From NCBI RefSeq assembly GCF_003255815.1, contig NC_037680.1, forward strand, positions 19,613,347-19,677,346: 64,000 nucleotides of DNA. Reading direction: 5' to 3'. Both the position numbers and the translations under genes were made by a program. The notes beneath the pieces are model-generated. The model saw only the letters and a list, made by a program, of their open reading frames with translations, was not told the DNA's origin and made no database searches. This stretch comes from Theropithecus gelada (lineage: Eukaryota; Chordata; Mammalia; Primates; Cercopithecidae). Of this stretch, positions 11,757-23,884 are shown one piece after another (the first letter of the stretch is position 1; the number at the start of each line of letters is the position of its first letter).

Positions 11757-13858
11757 TGCCTTTGGGGAAAAGACAAAAACTATTCAAAGATAAATAGGTT
11801 TTGTATATTATGCAAAAACAAATATTATATGAATACAATTCTTCTTCAGGTACGTTCATTTGATAAAATAATATTGAGTGCTTTCTGCTTCTTTCTGGAA
11901 ACATCATGGTTCAGTTGCCCTTATTCTCCTGAACAGCAATTACTTCATCTAATTACATTTACTATATCTATTTCTTTTATGGATTACAATAAGATTAGCA
12001 ATGTTGTACGCAAGGGGACTGCCTAATCTTCTTGTCAACAGTTATGACAACAAATGGTTTTCCCTCATTTGCCCTCAGTTAGGTGTTAGTACATGACCTT
12101 TCACCCCTTTAATGCTGCCATTAACATTCATGAACTGCTCTGGGTAAAATCACTTAGATGAGGACACAGATATGCTACAAACATTCTCATGTCCCTAAAG
12201 ATGAATTTGACAAGGAGAAGCCAAGAGTTACTCTCTCATCTCTCCGCTGGACTACAGGATTTCAATATGAATGCACAATGGATGTCGTCTGCCTCTATAA
12301 CAGATTGTGAGCTCTGAGGAATCCAATATCACTCTACAGTTCCATGTGAATACAATCGTGCTTGTTTAAAATGACAGTTTTCTTCCTGATTCATTTCCTC
12401 TCATCAATAGAGAGAAGCTTAGTAGGGACAGTTGTATTGAATGTATTATGCAGCAAGGACAGGCCTCCACTCTACAGAAATAAGCTTTGCCGTTGTGACT
12501 GAAGGCATTGCTTCACTACTAGCCTGCAGTGACCTGTGAAAGAAACATGAGTGATTCTAATGCATGTCTAACACTCCAGGCTTACAGATGGCATCAGATC
12601 CAGACCATTACAGCTGAAACCACAAAGGCAAACTGAAAGAATTTAAGCCATTGCCTGAGCAATTCAGAGAAGTGTTAAGTGACAAAGAAATATGGGAATT
12701 TGTGGCCCGAAATATGGAAATTGGCCATCTGTATTTAAAATTTTGACCAATTGCATCATTTTCTCATTTGCTTTGGCACAGTCTTAAATAAAACAACTTT
12801 TACTTTTTGTGCTAAGAGGTGCCTTTTTGGGTTGTAGTATCAACTTGCACAGTGAGAAAATATGTCTATGTTATTTTGTATATGGTGTAATAGTTTTCAA
12901 GCTAAAGAAAATTATGCCCAAGCACTTACATTGAAGAGCAGGAAAGAGATAAAATCCTTCCATTGGAAAGAGAGTAAAAAACGACTGAAGATGAAGATGA
13001 AAAATACTTATTTTTATTATGTAGACATATCCAACTCTGTTAATTTTCTGCATGAAAAGATATGCACTGAGGATATATTTAATGGGTGAGGAGAGAAAAA
13101 AATGTATCAAATTTGACACATCCTGAGAGTGATTTCGCCAATTTCCAACAAGATTCTTCTCTCCCACCTTATATATATATTGTCTTAATGTTAAAAGGAA
13201 ATTAACCTTTTTAAATTTTGCTTGCAAGCTTTTCATGGCAGTATTGAAACACTTGAACCTTGATTTATTTTGGAAACAGTTTTGGAAACTTAGCTGTTAA
13301 TAAGTGTATATTGTAATGGTACTAATTAAAGATTGTAATGCCTTTGGGAGGTATAAACATCATGCAAGGCTGCAATGTTACACTCTTAATTAACAGTTTG
13401 GAAAAGATTACAAATAAGCTGCATGAGCCATTCTCTCTCATTTACATACTGTGATGGACTGTGAGTGGTTTTACTGCAAGGCTACTGATATACTGCCTGT
13501 ATACCAGTTTATTTCAGTTTCAATTACTTTTGCTATTGATTGAATTCACAAAGTCACAACTGGAAGTTTTCAGATGACCATTGTGTGCAGATACTTCTCT
13601 ACCTAGCCCCAATACTTTCTAGTGCACAACCAGGAGGGTAAAAACATATGTTACCATTTTGGTTATCATTATCTAGTACATAGTGTTATAACTAAGCAGA
13701 ACAGCGAACTCAGTTTTCTTTAGAGCAGAGAGAGAACATGACTAAGCTTCTAATATTGGAAGAGAGTATAACTTCATGAATACACAAACACAATTTCAGT
13801 TATGTGTGTGGAATTTGGAACAGATATGTCATATTACATTTCAATTCTCTTTACTTAC

Positions 13859-13984
13859 TCACACATCTGTTGTCCTCTAGCAATATTCGGTCCCCTCTGC
13901 AGGAACAATTCACTCTCCCATTGGGAGTTAAAAGGCACAAATCATGGCAGCCTCCATTCAATAATGCACATGGAGAAAGTTCAC
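13859..13984 (-). CDS. LRP1B: LRP1B exon: EGF-like module (partial CDS)
   Basis: A 126-bp exon read from 13984 to 13859. The acceptor ends tattgtag, and the first two bases (GT) complete a Cys codon begun by the last T of the previous exon. This gives CELSPCALLNGGCHDLC and then NCSCRGDRILLEDNRCV. The six cysteines after the junction cysteine have the spacing of an EGF-like domain, with the family GGC..LC..C.C pattern. It sits between the beta-propeller and the next ligand-binding cluster, the usual place for these modules in LDL-receptor relatives. The end is ambiguous by eye (GTGAGT or GTAAGT). The GTAAGT site ending at 13859 is chosen because only it leaves one base (A), which joins the next exon's CT to give Thr in the expected RCVTKNSSC. 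NCS is a possible glycosylation site. The domain is intact. Confidence 0.94.
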
Positions 13985-14669
13985 CTACAATAAAGAGGTT
14001 GTATTGGTAACATTTTATATCGAATTTCTATTCTATGTTAGATATATATTAATAGTAAACTATTAGACTGCCTCAATCTCTCAATAATATGCCATTAAAA
14101 AGCAACATTCAGGACTTTTGAAAATCTAAGCACTCCTAAGGCTAAGTACATTACGAAAGTATGCAACACTAATCAAATCTTTCTAATATATCTGATACCA
14201 TGGCATCAAATGAACTAGTTCTGCTAGAAACCACATTGATACTGCAAACTGCAATTTTGTAAGCACTGCATTGACTAAAAAACTGTTAAGCCCAGATGCA
14301 AAGTTTATCTATCAAGCGTAATTTTCATGATTTGAAACAACTTGATTTGAAAATTCAAAGATATGAAGATTGAGAGAGAAATAAGATTTTTAGAAGAAAT
14401 AATTAAAAATGAACTGCTCCTGTGATGGTAAATTATGCAATATAGAAGTTGCCTTGAATATTTCAGATAATTTCAATATTTTGAACAGCCAAATCTTGAA
14501 CACTATTCCTAAGAACTATAAAAAAAACAAAATCAACCATCGTAGTAATAAAAAATAATATTTTTAAAAAGAAAAAACAAATCCAACTATTACTAGGAAA
14601 CATATATACATTTTTAGAGATCAGAGATTATACAATAAGGAAATACAGTTGCTTTCTATTATAACTTAC
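13985..14669 (-). other. LRP1B: LRP1B intron between propeller and EGF exons (685 bp)
   Basis: The smallest complete intron here. Donor GTAAGT on the 14669 side, acceptor ..tattgtag on the 13985 side. It is AT-rich, with A-rich runs near 14520-14580, and I recognise no repeat in it. Confidence 0.9.
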
Positions 14670-14862
14670 AGCTATTGGTGTCATTGGCAACAGCTATGAT
14701 TCCCATTGGCTGATGTGGAATATCGGAACGAAGAATTTTTGTATCTCCTCCTGTGTACTTGTTGGACCGCAGGATAGCTCTTCTTCCCCAGTCTGACCAG
14801 AATATATAATTGTCATAAACAGCCAAGCTGAGGAAAGTTCCTGGGCTGGACTTAACTATCAC
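14670..14862 (-). CDS. LRP1B: LRP1B exon: end of a YWTD beta-propeller (partial CDS)
   Basis: Most 5' exon of the gene in this window, 193 bp, reading from 14862 down to 14670. It begins on a whole codon (GTG) after an acceptor ending ttatttcag and ends one base into a codon before a strong GTAAGT donor. It encodes about 64 residues that close an LDL-receptor class B propeller. IFWSDWG is a variant YWTD blade motif, and MGIIAVANDTNS is the conserved run into the next EGF module, as I recall it from LRP1. NDT is a possible N-glycosylation site. In the family these propellers drive acid-dependent ligand release after endocytosis by a large type I membrane receptor. No stop or frameshift interrupts the frame. 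LRP1 is the main alternative, but the residues of the following exons fit LRP1B better. The exon upstream of this one lies beyond the window. Confidence 0.94.
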
Positions 14863-15349
14863 CTGAAATAAATTAAAATACTGTATTTTTATGATGAATA
14901 TATATTTAGATATCCACACCCATTTTTGCTTCAAAAATAAAAGATTTGGTTTAGTTGGATTTAATTAACATAAATCATCAGATAAAAATAAAATTTCACT
15001 AAATGAATTATGATATGCTTTATATTTAAAATGTTTTAGTCATTGTTAGTGCTTGCAATGTATTTACATAATATCTCAAGTATACTTTTATTTAACAATT
15101 CAATGTGTACAACAAGTGTACTGTTTGGTATTATAAACAAAAATCAACAAGCCAAAAATATTAGATGAAGATTATAAACATTTATTAACCTTTAGTAAGA
15201 AATCACCAGATATACAGTAGATACTCATCAAGTTCCCAGAACTACCTATGGAATATAAAGAACCATAAGATCTAGGTTCTTTCTTCAGGAAGTTCACCAC
15301 CTGAGTGACTAAACTAGTACATGCCTGAGATTAAAAGTTTAGAAGTAAA

Positions 15350-16915
15350 GACCATACTTTCACTCAGATCAGTATGGAGCAAAAGGGACAAGATTTATCT
15401 TTTCATCTAAAACAACCACACAACAGCAAAATATAGGAAACAACACTTTTGAAAACATTGCACATCAGGAAATGAAAGGCATTGATTTCTGGGTAATAGG
15501 AAATACTGGGTGCATCCCATGGCATCCACCATTTACCAGAGAGAGATTATAAGTAGCAGCACACACAGGACAAAAACAGAGCCCAGATAATTCCATGAAT
15601 AAAAGTTATGGGAAGTGAAAGTTATGGGAAAGTTATGGGTTGCTATATCTCACTGGGCAGAGGGTCAAGAGTAGAGAGTTCAGCAGAGGGAACTGTGAGT
15701 ATCTGAAAAGAGTCATCCTGGAGCATTCAGTCAAGTACTGGTAAGTGCATGCATGTGTGCGAGCCAACTCCTCCAGGCTGGTGAAAGAACCACTGGAAAG
15801 GATGAGAGAGAAGAGTCCCCAAGTTCACATGGGTCCAGAAATCATGCCTGTTAACAACAACCAGATTCAAATATGTAATTCAAATTCTAATTCATGAGAC
15901 TCTGAGTACTCTTTAGGGTCTGCCTGAGCAGTGGGGAACTGTTAACCTAGACTAAATAAACTTTGTTCTAGTCTTCTCTAACAAATCGTAGAAGCCAAGC
16001 CTGAAAGAAGCAAACTGTTTCAAACTAGCTTAACTGTCAATAATTTTTTATGAGAGTATAAAAATGTATACCAGCAAACTACTATGCAAGGAAAATGTAA
16101 AAAGGAAGAAAATCCTCAAATCAATGACTTCTGCTTCCACTTTAAGAAATTAGAAGAAAAGTAACTTAAACTCAAAGTAATAAAGAGAAGAAACTAAAGA
16201 AGGGAAATTTAACAAAATAGAAAACAGAAAAACAATAGAGCAAAATCAGTAAAACTAAAAACTGGGTTTTTATGTCAATAAAATGGCTAATACATCATAA
16301 AATTAGGTTTGTCCCAGGAATACAACTCGATTCAATATTACAAAATCAATCAGCATAATTCACCATAATAGCTGACTAAAGAAGAAAACTCATATACATG
16401 TCCCAACACATGCAGAAAAACCACGATAAGATATGGCTTCTATTCTTGACAAAAAACTCAAAAACTAATAATAGAAATATAACGAGGCACAAAACAGGGG
16501 TGATCACTGTCACTACTTCTATTTAACATTATCCTGGAGTTTCTAACTAGTATAATAAGGCAAAAAAATAAAAAAATAAAAAGAATCTACATGGGAAAAG
16601 ATAAGTCAAACTGTCTTCATTTGCAAGTGACTAAATCCTCTACGTAAAACATTTAACAGAATCTACAACAAATACTGCTAGAATGAATATATTAATTTAG
16701 TAAAATTGCAGGATACATGGCTGTTATTAAAAAGTAAATTGTATTTCTGTATACTAGCTATGAACAATTAGAAATTGAAATAAAAAAAACAGCTATTTAC
16801 AATAGTCTCTACAAATATAAAATATTTAAATATAAAAACATATGTACAAGAATCTGAAAACTATAAAACATTGCTAAGAGAAATTAACAAAATCCTAAAT
16901 AAAGAGATGTATAGA
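15350..16915 (+). mobile_element. Ancient L1M fragment, internally deleted
   Basis: From about 16030 it follows L1 ORF2 in order: 'aaaactaaaaactgggtttt', 'atcataaaattagg', 'aaacaggggtgatcactgtc' (the reverse-transcriptase region), 'gcaggatacatggctg', 'aatctgaaaactataaaaca'. The part before 16030 looks like older L1 ORF1 or spacer and is less sure. Many stops and gaps; no reading frame survives. Confidence 0.7.
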
Positions 16916-18693
16916 GAAGAAGAAGTATAATATATGTGTGCAATTTGTCATCTTTACAATCTTTAAGTGTATAATTCGGTGGTAATAAAAACATTTATAT
17001 TCCTTTATTAACTTTTAAGTTCAGGGGTATATGTGCAGGTTTGTTATATAGGTAAGTTTGTATCACAGGGGTTCATTGTACAGACTGTTTCATCCCTCAG
17101 GGGTTAAGTTTAGTACCCATTCATTATTTTCATTATTTTTCCTGATCCTCTCGCTCCTCTCACCCTCTACCCTCCAATGGGTCCCAGTGTCTATTGTTCT
17201 CCTCTATATGTCCATGTGTTCCCATCATTTAGCTCCCAATTATAAGTGAGAACATGTGGTATTTGGTTATCTGTTTCTGCATTAGTTTGCTACAGATAAT
17301 GTCCTCCAGCTCCATCCATGTTTCTACAAAGGACAAGATCTTGTTATTTTTGGTGGTTGCATGGTATTCCATGGTATAAATGCAGCACATCTTCTTTATC
17401 CAGTCTACCATTGATGGGCATTTAGGTAGATTCCATGTCTTTGCTATTGTGAGTAGGGTTGTAATTAACATACATGTGCATGTATCTTTACAATAGAATG
17501 ATTTACATTCCTTTGGGTATATACCCAGTAATGGGATTGCTGGGTCCAATGGTATCTCTATTTTTAGGCTTTCGAGAAATCATCACACTGTTTTCCACAA
17601 TGGTTGAAAACATTTTCCTTTTTCTCTACAACCTTGCCAGCATCTGTTATTTATTGACTTTTTAATAATAGCCATTCTGACTGGTGTGAAATGGTATCTC
17701 GTGGTTTTGATTTGCATTTCTCTAATTGCATTTCTCGATGTTGAGGTTTTTTGCATATTTTTTTGGCTGCATGTATGCCTTCTTTTGAAAAGTGTCTGTC
17801 ATTTGACAACATTTCCATGAGTTTTTTTTTTTTTTTTTTTTTTTTTGTAAATTTAAGTTTCTTAATAATGCTAGGTATTAGTCCTTTGTAAGACTCATAG
17901 TTTGCAAAAATGTTCTTCCGTGCTGTAGGTGGTCTGTTAACTCTGCCAATAGTTTCTTTGGCTGTGCAGAGCTCTTTAGTTTAATTGTATTCGATTTGTC
18001 AATTTTTGCTTTTGTTGTAATTGCTTTTGGTGCCTTGTCACAAAATCTTTGCCTGTTCCTATGTCTAGAATGGTATTGCCTACCTTGTCTTCTAGGGTTT
18101 TTATAGTTTTGAGTTTTACATTTAATTTTTTAATGCATTTTGAATTAATTTTTGTGTATGGCTTAAGAAAGCGGTTCAGTTTCAATCTTCTGCATGTGGC
18201 TAGCTAGTTATCCCAGCACCATTTATTGAATAGAGTCCTTTCCCCTTTGCTTGTTTTGGTCAGCTTTGTTGAAGATCAGACAGTTGTAGGTATGCAGCCT
18301 TATTTCTGTAATCTCTAGTCTGTTGCATTGGTCTATATGCCAGTTTTTGTATGAGTACCATGCTCTTTGGTTACTGTAGCCCTGTAGTATAGTTTGAAGT
18401 CAGTTTGTGTGATTAGGATGCCTTGACTATTTGGGCATTTTTTGGTTTCGTATGAATTTTAAAACCATTTTTTTCTATCTCTGGGAAGAATTTCAATGGT
18501 AGTTTAATCAGAATAGTATTTAATCTATAAATTCTTTTGGGTGGTATGGCCATTTTTAAAATATTGATTATTCATATCCATGAGCACGGAATGCTTTTAC
18601 ATTTGGTTGTGTCATCTCTGATTTCATTGAGCAGTGTTTTGTAGTACTCCTTGCAGAGATCTTTCTCATCACTGGTTAGTTGTATTATTAGGT

Positions 18694-18698
<5 letters not shown>

Positions 18699-18730
<32 letters not shown>
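18699..18730. repeat. (GT)n microsatellite inside an L1
   Basis: About 16 GT units within the reversed ORF2 of the L1. Confidence 0.95.
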
Positions 18731-18731
<1 letters not shown>

Positions 18732-19039
18732 GCAATTGTGAGTGGACTGCATTTCTGATTTGGCTGTTTGTTTGGTTGTTGTTAGTGTATAGGAATCCTA
18801 GTAATTTGTGTACATTGATTTTGTATCCTGGGACTTTGCTGAAATTGTTTATCAGCCTAAGAAGCTTTTGGGCTGAGACTATGGTATTTTCTAGATATAG
18901 AATCATATTGTCTGCAAACAAAGATATTTTTATTTCCTCTCTCACTTGGATGCCCCTTATTTCTTTCTCTTGCCTGATTGCTCCGTCCAGGACTTCTAAT
19001 ACTATATTGAAAAGGGTTGGTGAGAGAGGGCATCCTTGT

Positions 19040-19414
19040 TGTACTAGTACATTCTTATGCTACTAACAAAGACTTACCTAAGACTGCGTAATTTATAAAG
19101 GAAAAAAGGTTTAATTGACCCACAGTTCAGCATGGCTGGGGAGGCCTCAGGAAACTTACAATAATGGCAGAAGGGGAAGCAAACATGTTGTTCACATGAC
19201 AGCAGCAAGGAGAAGTGCACAGGAAAGAAGGAGGAAAGCCCCTTATAAAACTATCAGATCTCATGATAATTCACTCACTCTCATGAGAGCAGCATAGAGG
19301 TAACCATCCTTATGACCCAAGTACCTCCCACAGGGTCCCTCCCATGACACATGGGGATTATGGGAACTACATTTTAAAATGAGATTTGAGTAGGGACACA
19401 GCCGAAACGTATCA
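19040..19414 (-). mobile_element. MaLR solo LTR (MST/THE1-type) with perfect 5-bp target duplication
   Basis: A 375-bp element that starts TG and ends CA. It is flanked by cttgt at 19035-19039 and 19415-19419; 5 bp is the usual duplication for this group. Reversed, it has the MaLR wording 'ggctgtgtccctactcaaat', 'tgtcatgggagggaccctgt', 'gaggcctccccagccatg' and 'caattaaaccttttt'. It is a solo LTR in an older L1, so it dates after that L1. No internal viral sequence is present. Confidence 0.92.
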
Positions 19415-20789
19415 CTTGTCTTGTGCTGGTTTTCAACAGGAATGCTTCCAGTTTTTGTCTATTCAATCAGATGTTGGCTATGGATTCGTCATAGATGGCT
19501 TTTATTAGTTTAAGGTATGTTCCTTTAATACCTGGTTTATTGAGGTTTTGGGTGTTGAATTTTATCAAAAGCCTTTCCTGAATCTATTGAGATAGTCATG
19601 TGTTTTTTTGTCTTTTGTTCCATTTATATGATGAATCACCTTTATTGATTTGCATATATTGAACCAACCTTGCATCCTAAGGATAAAGCCTACTTGATCA
19701 TAGGATAAGCTTTTTGATGTGCTGCTGGAATCAGTTTGCTAGTATTTTCTTGAGAACTTTTGTATCAATGTTCATCAAGGATATTGGCCTGAAGTTTTCT
19801 TTATTTGTTATGTCTCTACCAGGTTTTGGTATCAGGATGATGCTGGCCTCATATAATGAGTTGTTAAAGATTTCTTCCTCCTCAGTTTTTTGGAATAATT
19901 TCAGCAGGAATGGTACCAACTCATTTTTGTACATTTGGTAGACTTCAGCTGTGAATCATCTGGTCCTGGGCTTTTTTTGGTTGGTGGGCTATTTATTACT
20001 TACTTCATTTCAGAGCTAATTATTGGTCTGCTCAGGGATTCAACGTTTTCCTGGCTCAATCTTGGAAGGGTATATGTGTCCAGGAATTAATCTATTTATT
20101 CTAGATTTTCTAGTGTATGTGCATAGAGGTGCTCATAATATTCTCTGATGGTTATTTCTAGTTCTGTGGGGTCAGTGGTAATATCTCCTTTGTCATTTTT
20201 AATTGTTTATTTGGATCTTTTCTCACTTCTTCTTTATTAATCTAGCCAGTGGTCTATCTATTTTATTTTATTTTTCAGAAAACCAGGCCCTGGTTTCATT
20301 TGGAACAAATCTGTGCCTTCCTATTATGTAATATAGGAAGTAATTCCTTCCTTTTATGGAGAAATTATATTGATGGAGGCGCTGTGGCATATACTTAGAA
20401 TGAAGAAATGGGCCTTCTGCCTCATCAAATTCTAAGCCAAGAGAGCTTGGCAATCAGTATCCACTTTAGAACTAGAGACTTTAGTGATTTCTGCTTGCAG
20501 AGTTGTTCTAAATTTTGTATTTGAAAATCAAATTAAATTGCCTAAATATAATTTTTTAATAAAGATATCAATTTGATTTTTTGGCCTCAGTATTAATATT
20601 CCAAACAGGACTCACTGGGTTACTTTTCCCTGTAACCAGGAAAAAAAAAAAAAAAAAAAGAAACTTTTACAAGAATGATTACTGCAAAGGAATGGTAATC
20701 AAGAAATAAATATTTAGCAAAACAAACAAAAATTAATGCACATAATGATTCTAGCCAATAAGAAAATTATACAAGGTATTTAGTAAGTA

Positions 20790-20950
20790 CTTATAAACAT
20801 TATTCATTTAATTCTTAAGATCATTGAGTGAGGCAAGGATTATTGCAGATTGTATTCAGATACGAAGAAACAGCTTGGAGAGATTTGCAACTTGCCAACA
20901 GTGATACACCTCATTAACGTAGGATCTGGAATTTGGTATAAGGTTAAACT
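20790..20950 (+). mobile_element. MIR remnant
   Basis: Diverged MIR-like string: 'aagtacttataaacattatt', 'tcattgagtgaggcaagg', 'cgaagaaacagcttggag', 'aggatctggaatttg'. An A run of 19 at 20641-20659 lies just before it without a recognised parent element. Confidence 0.55.
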
Positions 20951-21325
20951 CCAAATTAGAACAGCAAATGTACCAAGCTTACATGCCAATTACCAATTTA
21001 AGTGTTTTACTAATAAACTGTGAGGAAGACATAATCTTCTTCACATGTATGAGAAAGTTTAAGAGCAGATAAATTAGGTAACCTGGCCAAAGTGGCAAAG
21101 TTGCACCCAGTGTTCACATTGTTAACCACTTTCTTATTTCGTCTCCAAATCCCAACCCCATCCTTTTGCCACACATTGCCTCCGTAGGAATTACTATACT
21201 CTAACATTAAAACATTTAGCAACTACTGAAATTGGCAGAGTTTGGAGAAAATAGATAATATAAGGAATATGATAATTAAAAGATTACCACATCTCTCTCC
21301 CTCATCCTATATCAAAATATAAATT

Positions 21326-21642
21326 GTCAGGCATGGTGGCTCATGCCTGTAATTACAGCATTTTGGGAGGCCAAGGCAGGCAGATCACCTGAGGTCAGGA
21401 GTTTGTGACCAGCCTGGCCAACATGGTGAAGGCCCCGTCTCTACTAATAATACAAAACATTAGCCAGGCATGGTGATGCGTGCCTGTAATCCCAGCTACT
21501 CAGGAGGCTGAGGCATGAAAATCGCATGAACCCTGGAGGCAAAGGTTGCAGTGAGCCAAGATCATGCCACAGCACTCCAGCCTGGGTGACAGAGCAAGAC
21601 TCTGTCTCAAAAAACAAACAAACAAACAAAACAAAAAACCCC
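21326..21642 (+). mobile_element. Alu (AluS-type), plus strand
   Basis: Full dimer from 'caggcatggtggctcatg' to 'gcaagactctgtctc' with an A-rich (AAAC)n tail. Confidence 0.95.
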
Positions 21643-22430
21643 AAAACACTGTAAATTATTGTGAGGTAATTAACAACATTATCCTTCTGATTTCCCAAAA
21701 CCCTGCCACATTCATTCTAAATTAACTGCTAATTACTCTCTCATACAAGCAATTACTTCCATTTTTTCTGAATATATAAGTAATTTCTATTTTATGAAGG
21801 GATATTTATTAAACTTTAATGTGCATATAAATCACTTTGAGATGTTGTTGAAATTCAGACTTGGATTCACTAGGTCAGGTATTGTCCCTGAGATTCTGCA
21901 TTTCTCCCAAGCTTCCAGGTGCCCACGATCTGATTCGGGGACCCACTTTGGGTAGTTAAGAATTTTAAAACAGAGAAAAGTGGAAAAATAAATAAAATAA
22001 TAATCTTACCACACAGATATATAATTATTCACCATTTTGGACTAGAAATTTATATTTCTTTCCTTTTTTACCTTACAAATTGGTATCAAATATATGCTTT
22101 TGTATTCAATTAAAAGGGAGTTGATGGGACTTCTGCTGCCAGCCAAAATGGTGTACACCCACTACAGCCTATCTGTCCAACTCATTACAACTTTTTCATT
22201 GTATCACTGTCATGGAGACAGGAAAAGAAAAGCAGTAATGGAAAGTTGAGTAGCAGCACATAGAAGCACAGGAGCAGAGTAAAATACTATTTTTACTGTC
22301 AATGTTTATATTTTGTTTTCCCTACTTTGCATCTGGTGCTACCCAGTAATGAAATAGCTGTCAACATACTAGGTGTACCTTAGATACTTACTCTCAAAGG
22401 GTATAGTTTCAATGTCCCTTATAGTTCCCA

Positions 22431-23100
22431 TTCGTTTCCCAAATTCACACAGAGATCATGGGGAGATGGTGGCTGCCTCGCGTTAGCTCTGCAATCCAGG
22501 CGTACAGTGGGGCCTAGCACCGGCTGTAGTGTTGTGAGGTTTTTTTTGTTGTTGTTTGTTTGGTTTTTTTCCCCAATACTTTAAGTTCTGGGGTACATGT
22601 GCAGAACTTGCAGTTTTGTTACATAGGTATACACATGCCATGGTGGTTTGTTGCACCCATCAACTCGTCATCTAGATTAGGTATTTCTCCTAATGTTCTC
22701 CCTCCCCTAGCCCCCCACCCTCTGACAGGCCCCCCGGTATGTGATGTTCCCCTCGTGTCCATGTGTTCTCATTGTTCAACTCCCACTTATGAGTAGGAAC
22801 ACGCGCTGTTTTGAGTTTTGAGGCCTTTGCACTGCACCTGCTCAAATGGCCTGGCTGCGCTCAAGACTTTCCAAAACCTGGACTGAAAATTGCAACCCCA
22901 TAGGAGTATTTTGGCATTGAATTGGGGGCTCTCTTCATCTGTTTTCTTTTCTAAGCGCTTCGCTTCATTACCCACTGCTATGCAGATGGTTTGCCCAACT
23001 TCTTTGTCTTTTCCTCCTAGGGGAAAGAGCTCAGTACTCAAAGTGACAGGCACTGGAGCAGTACAAAGAACTCTGAGTTGTGAGTAAAATAAAATTTTAA
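22431..23100. other. Unclassified, more GC-rich unit split by an L1 3' fragment
   Basis: The two outer parts (22431-22538 and 22807-23100) are richer in CpG and GC than the surroundings and look like one older sequence into which the L1 fragment inserted. I do not recognise the family. An old LTR or exapted L1 5' part is possible. No convincing coding frame. Confidence 0.35.
22539..22806 (-). mobile_element. L1 3' end fragment, minus strand, with imperfect target duplication
   Basis: It starts with a T-rich tail, then the reversed L1 3' UTR ('gttctggggtacatgtgcag', 'catgtgttctcattgttcaa', 'cccacttatgagtagg') and is truncated after that. The flanks are tgttgtgag (22530-22538) and tgttttgag (22807-22815), a 9-bp duplication with one change. 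The truncated end sits exactly at the second copy, as expected for target-primed insertion. Confidence 0.8.
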
Positions 23101-23515
23101 CTTAAAAAAAGCAAATATCCCCAAACTTCAACCTTTTTAGAGAGGAAAGGAAAATGTCTACCTTTATCTGTAATATATTAGAACATCTCATTTTACAAAA
23201 TGACAAGAGAGTTCTTTCTTAAGTTCTCTTGTGCTTAGAAAAATTTTATCAATGTAAGTGCAGGACACATTGCTGTATAACAGTGATTTTCACATCGCTG
23301 TCAGTCCTCCAAACACACACACATGCAAACAAATACACACTGGAGCCTTGGAAAACTAATGCAGAAATTGTCCTATTGGAAATCTGAAAAGACTGCTAAT
23401 ACCTAGTAAGTACACAGATTTAATATGGTATTTGTCTTTTGGATTTCTTTAGAGATAGCATGCCATTTCCTAGTCGGTATTTCATGAATATAAACAGTCA
23501 CCTGTAATAGTATTA

Positions 23516-23884
23516 TGGACTGAGTATTGTGTCCCCTTCCCACAAATTCAGGTGTTGAAACCCCAGTATGATGATAATTGGGGGTGAGGCCTTTGGAGGT
23601 AATTAGGCTTAGACAAAGTCATGTAGGTGGGACCCCAATGATGTAATTAATGTCCTTATATGTAGAGGAAGAGAGATGAAAGCCCTTTCTCTCTGTCATG
23701 TGAGGACACAGAAAGAAAGCAGCTATCTGAAAGCCAAAGAAGGGGTATGGCCATCACTAGAGCCTCATCATGCTGACACCTTGAACTCACACTTCCCAGC
23801 CGCCAGAATTGTGAGAAATAAATCTCTGTTGTTTAAGCCACTCAGTCTATGGCATTTTATTATAGCAGCCTGAGCTAAAACAAA
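23516..23884 (+). mobile_element. MaLR LTR (MLT1-type), solo
   Basis: LTR wording in order: 'gtattgtgtccccttcccac', 'gaggcctttggaggtaatta', 'tgtgaggacacagaaagaa', 'ccagaattgtgagaaataaa', 'gtttaagccactcagtctat'. No internal sequence is nearby. The subfamily is from memory and needs a library search. Confidence 0.75.

Larger units (their letters stand above)
10086..13858 (-). other. LRP1B: LRP1B intron between EGF and first class A exon (3,773 bp)
   Basis: Donor GTAAGT (13858-13853), acceptor ..ccttgcag. It holds an Alu with its tail at 10268-10580 and an L1 3' fragment near 11544-11756. The stretch 11760-13850 has no repeat I recognise and is a candidate for conserved noncoding sequence, which needs an alignment to judge. 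Confidence 0.88.
16995..20300 (-). mobile_element. L1 (L1PB/L1MA-type), minus strand, interrupted by an LTR
   Basis: About 2.9 kb of L1 in reverse, from the 3' end ('ttcaggggtatatgtgcagg') through most of ORF2 to 'aaaccaggccctggtt'. Translated pieces are clear ORF2: DPAIPLLGIYPKE near 17500 and a reverse-transcriptase piece at 18945-18688. There the catalytic FADD motif reads FADN (about 18907-18918), so the enzyme would be dead even without the many stops. A (GT)n run at 18699-18730 and a T run at 17823-17846 expanded inside it. The MaLR LTR at 19040-19414 splits it. Confidence 0.92.

Noticed and set aside
12871..13236. A 121-codon minus-strand open frame in the EGF-class A intron
   Set aside because: No LDL-receptor motif, strongly AT-driven composition, and it is not bounded by usable splice sites that keep the LRP1B frame.
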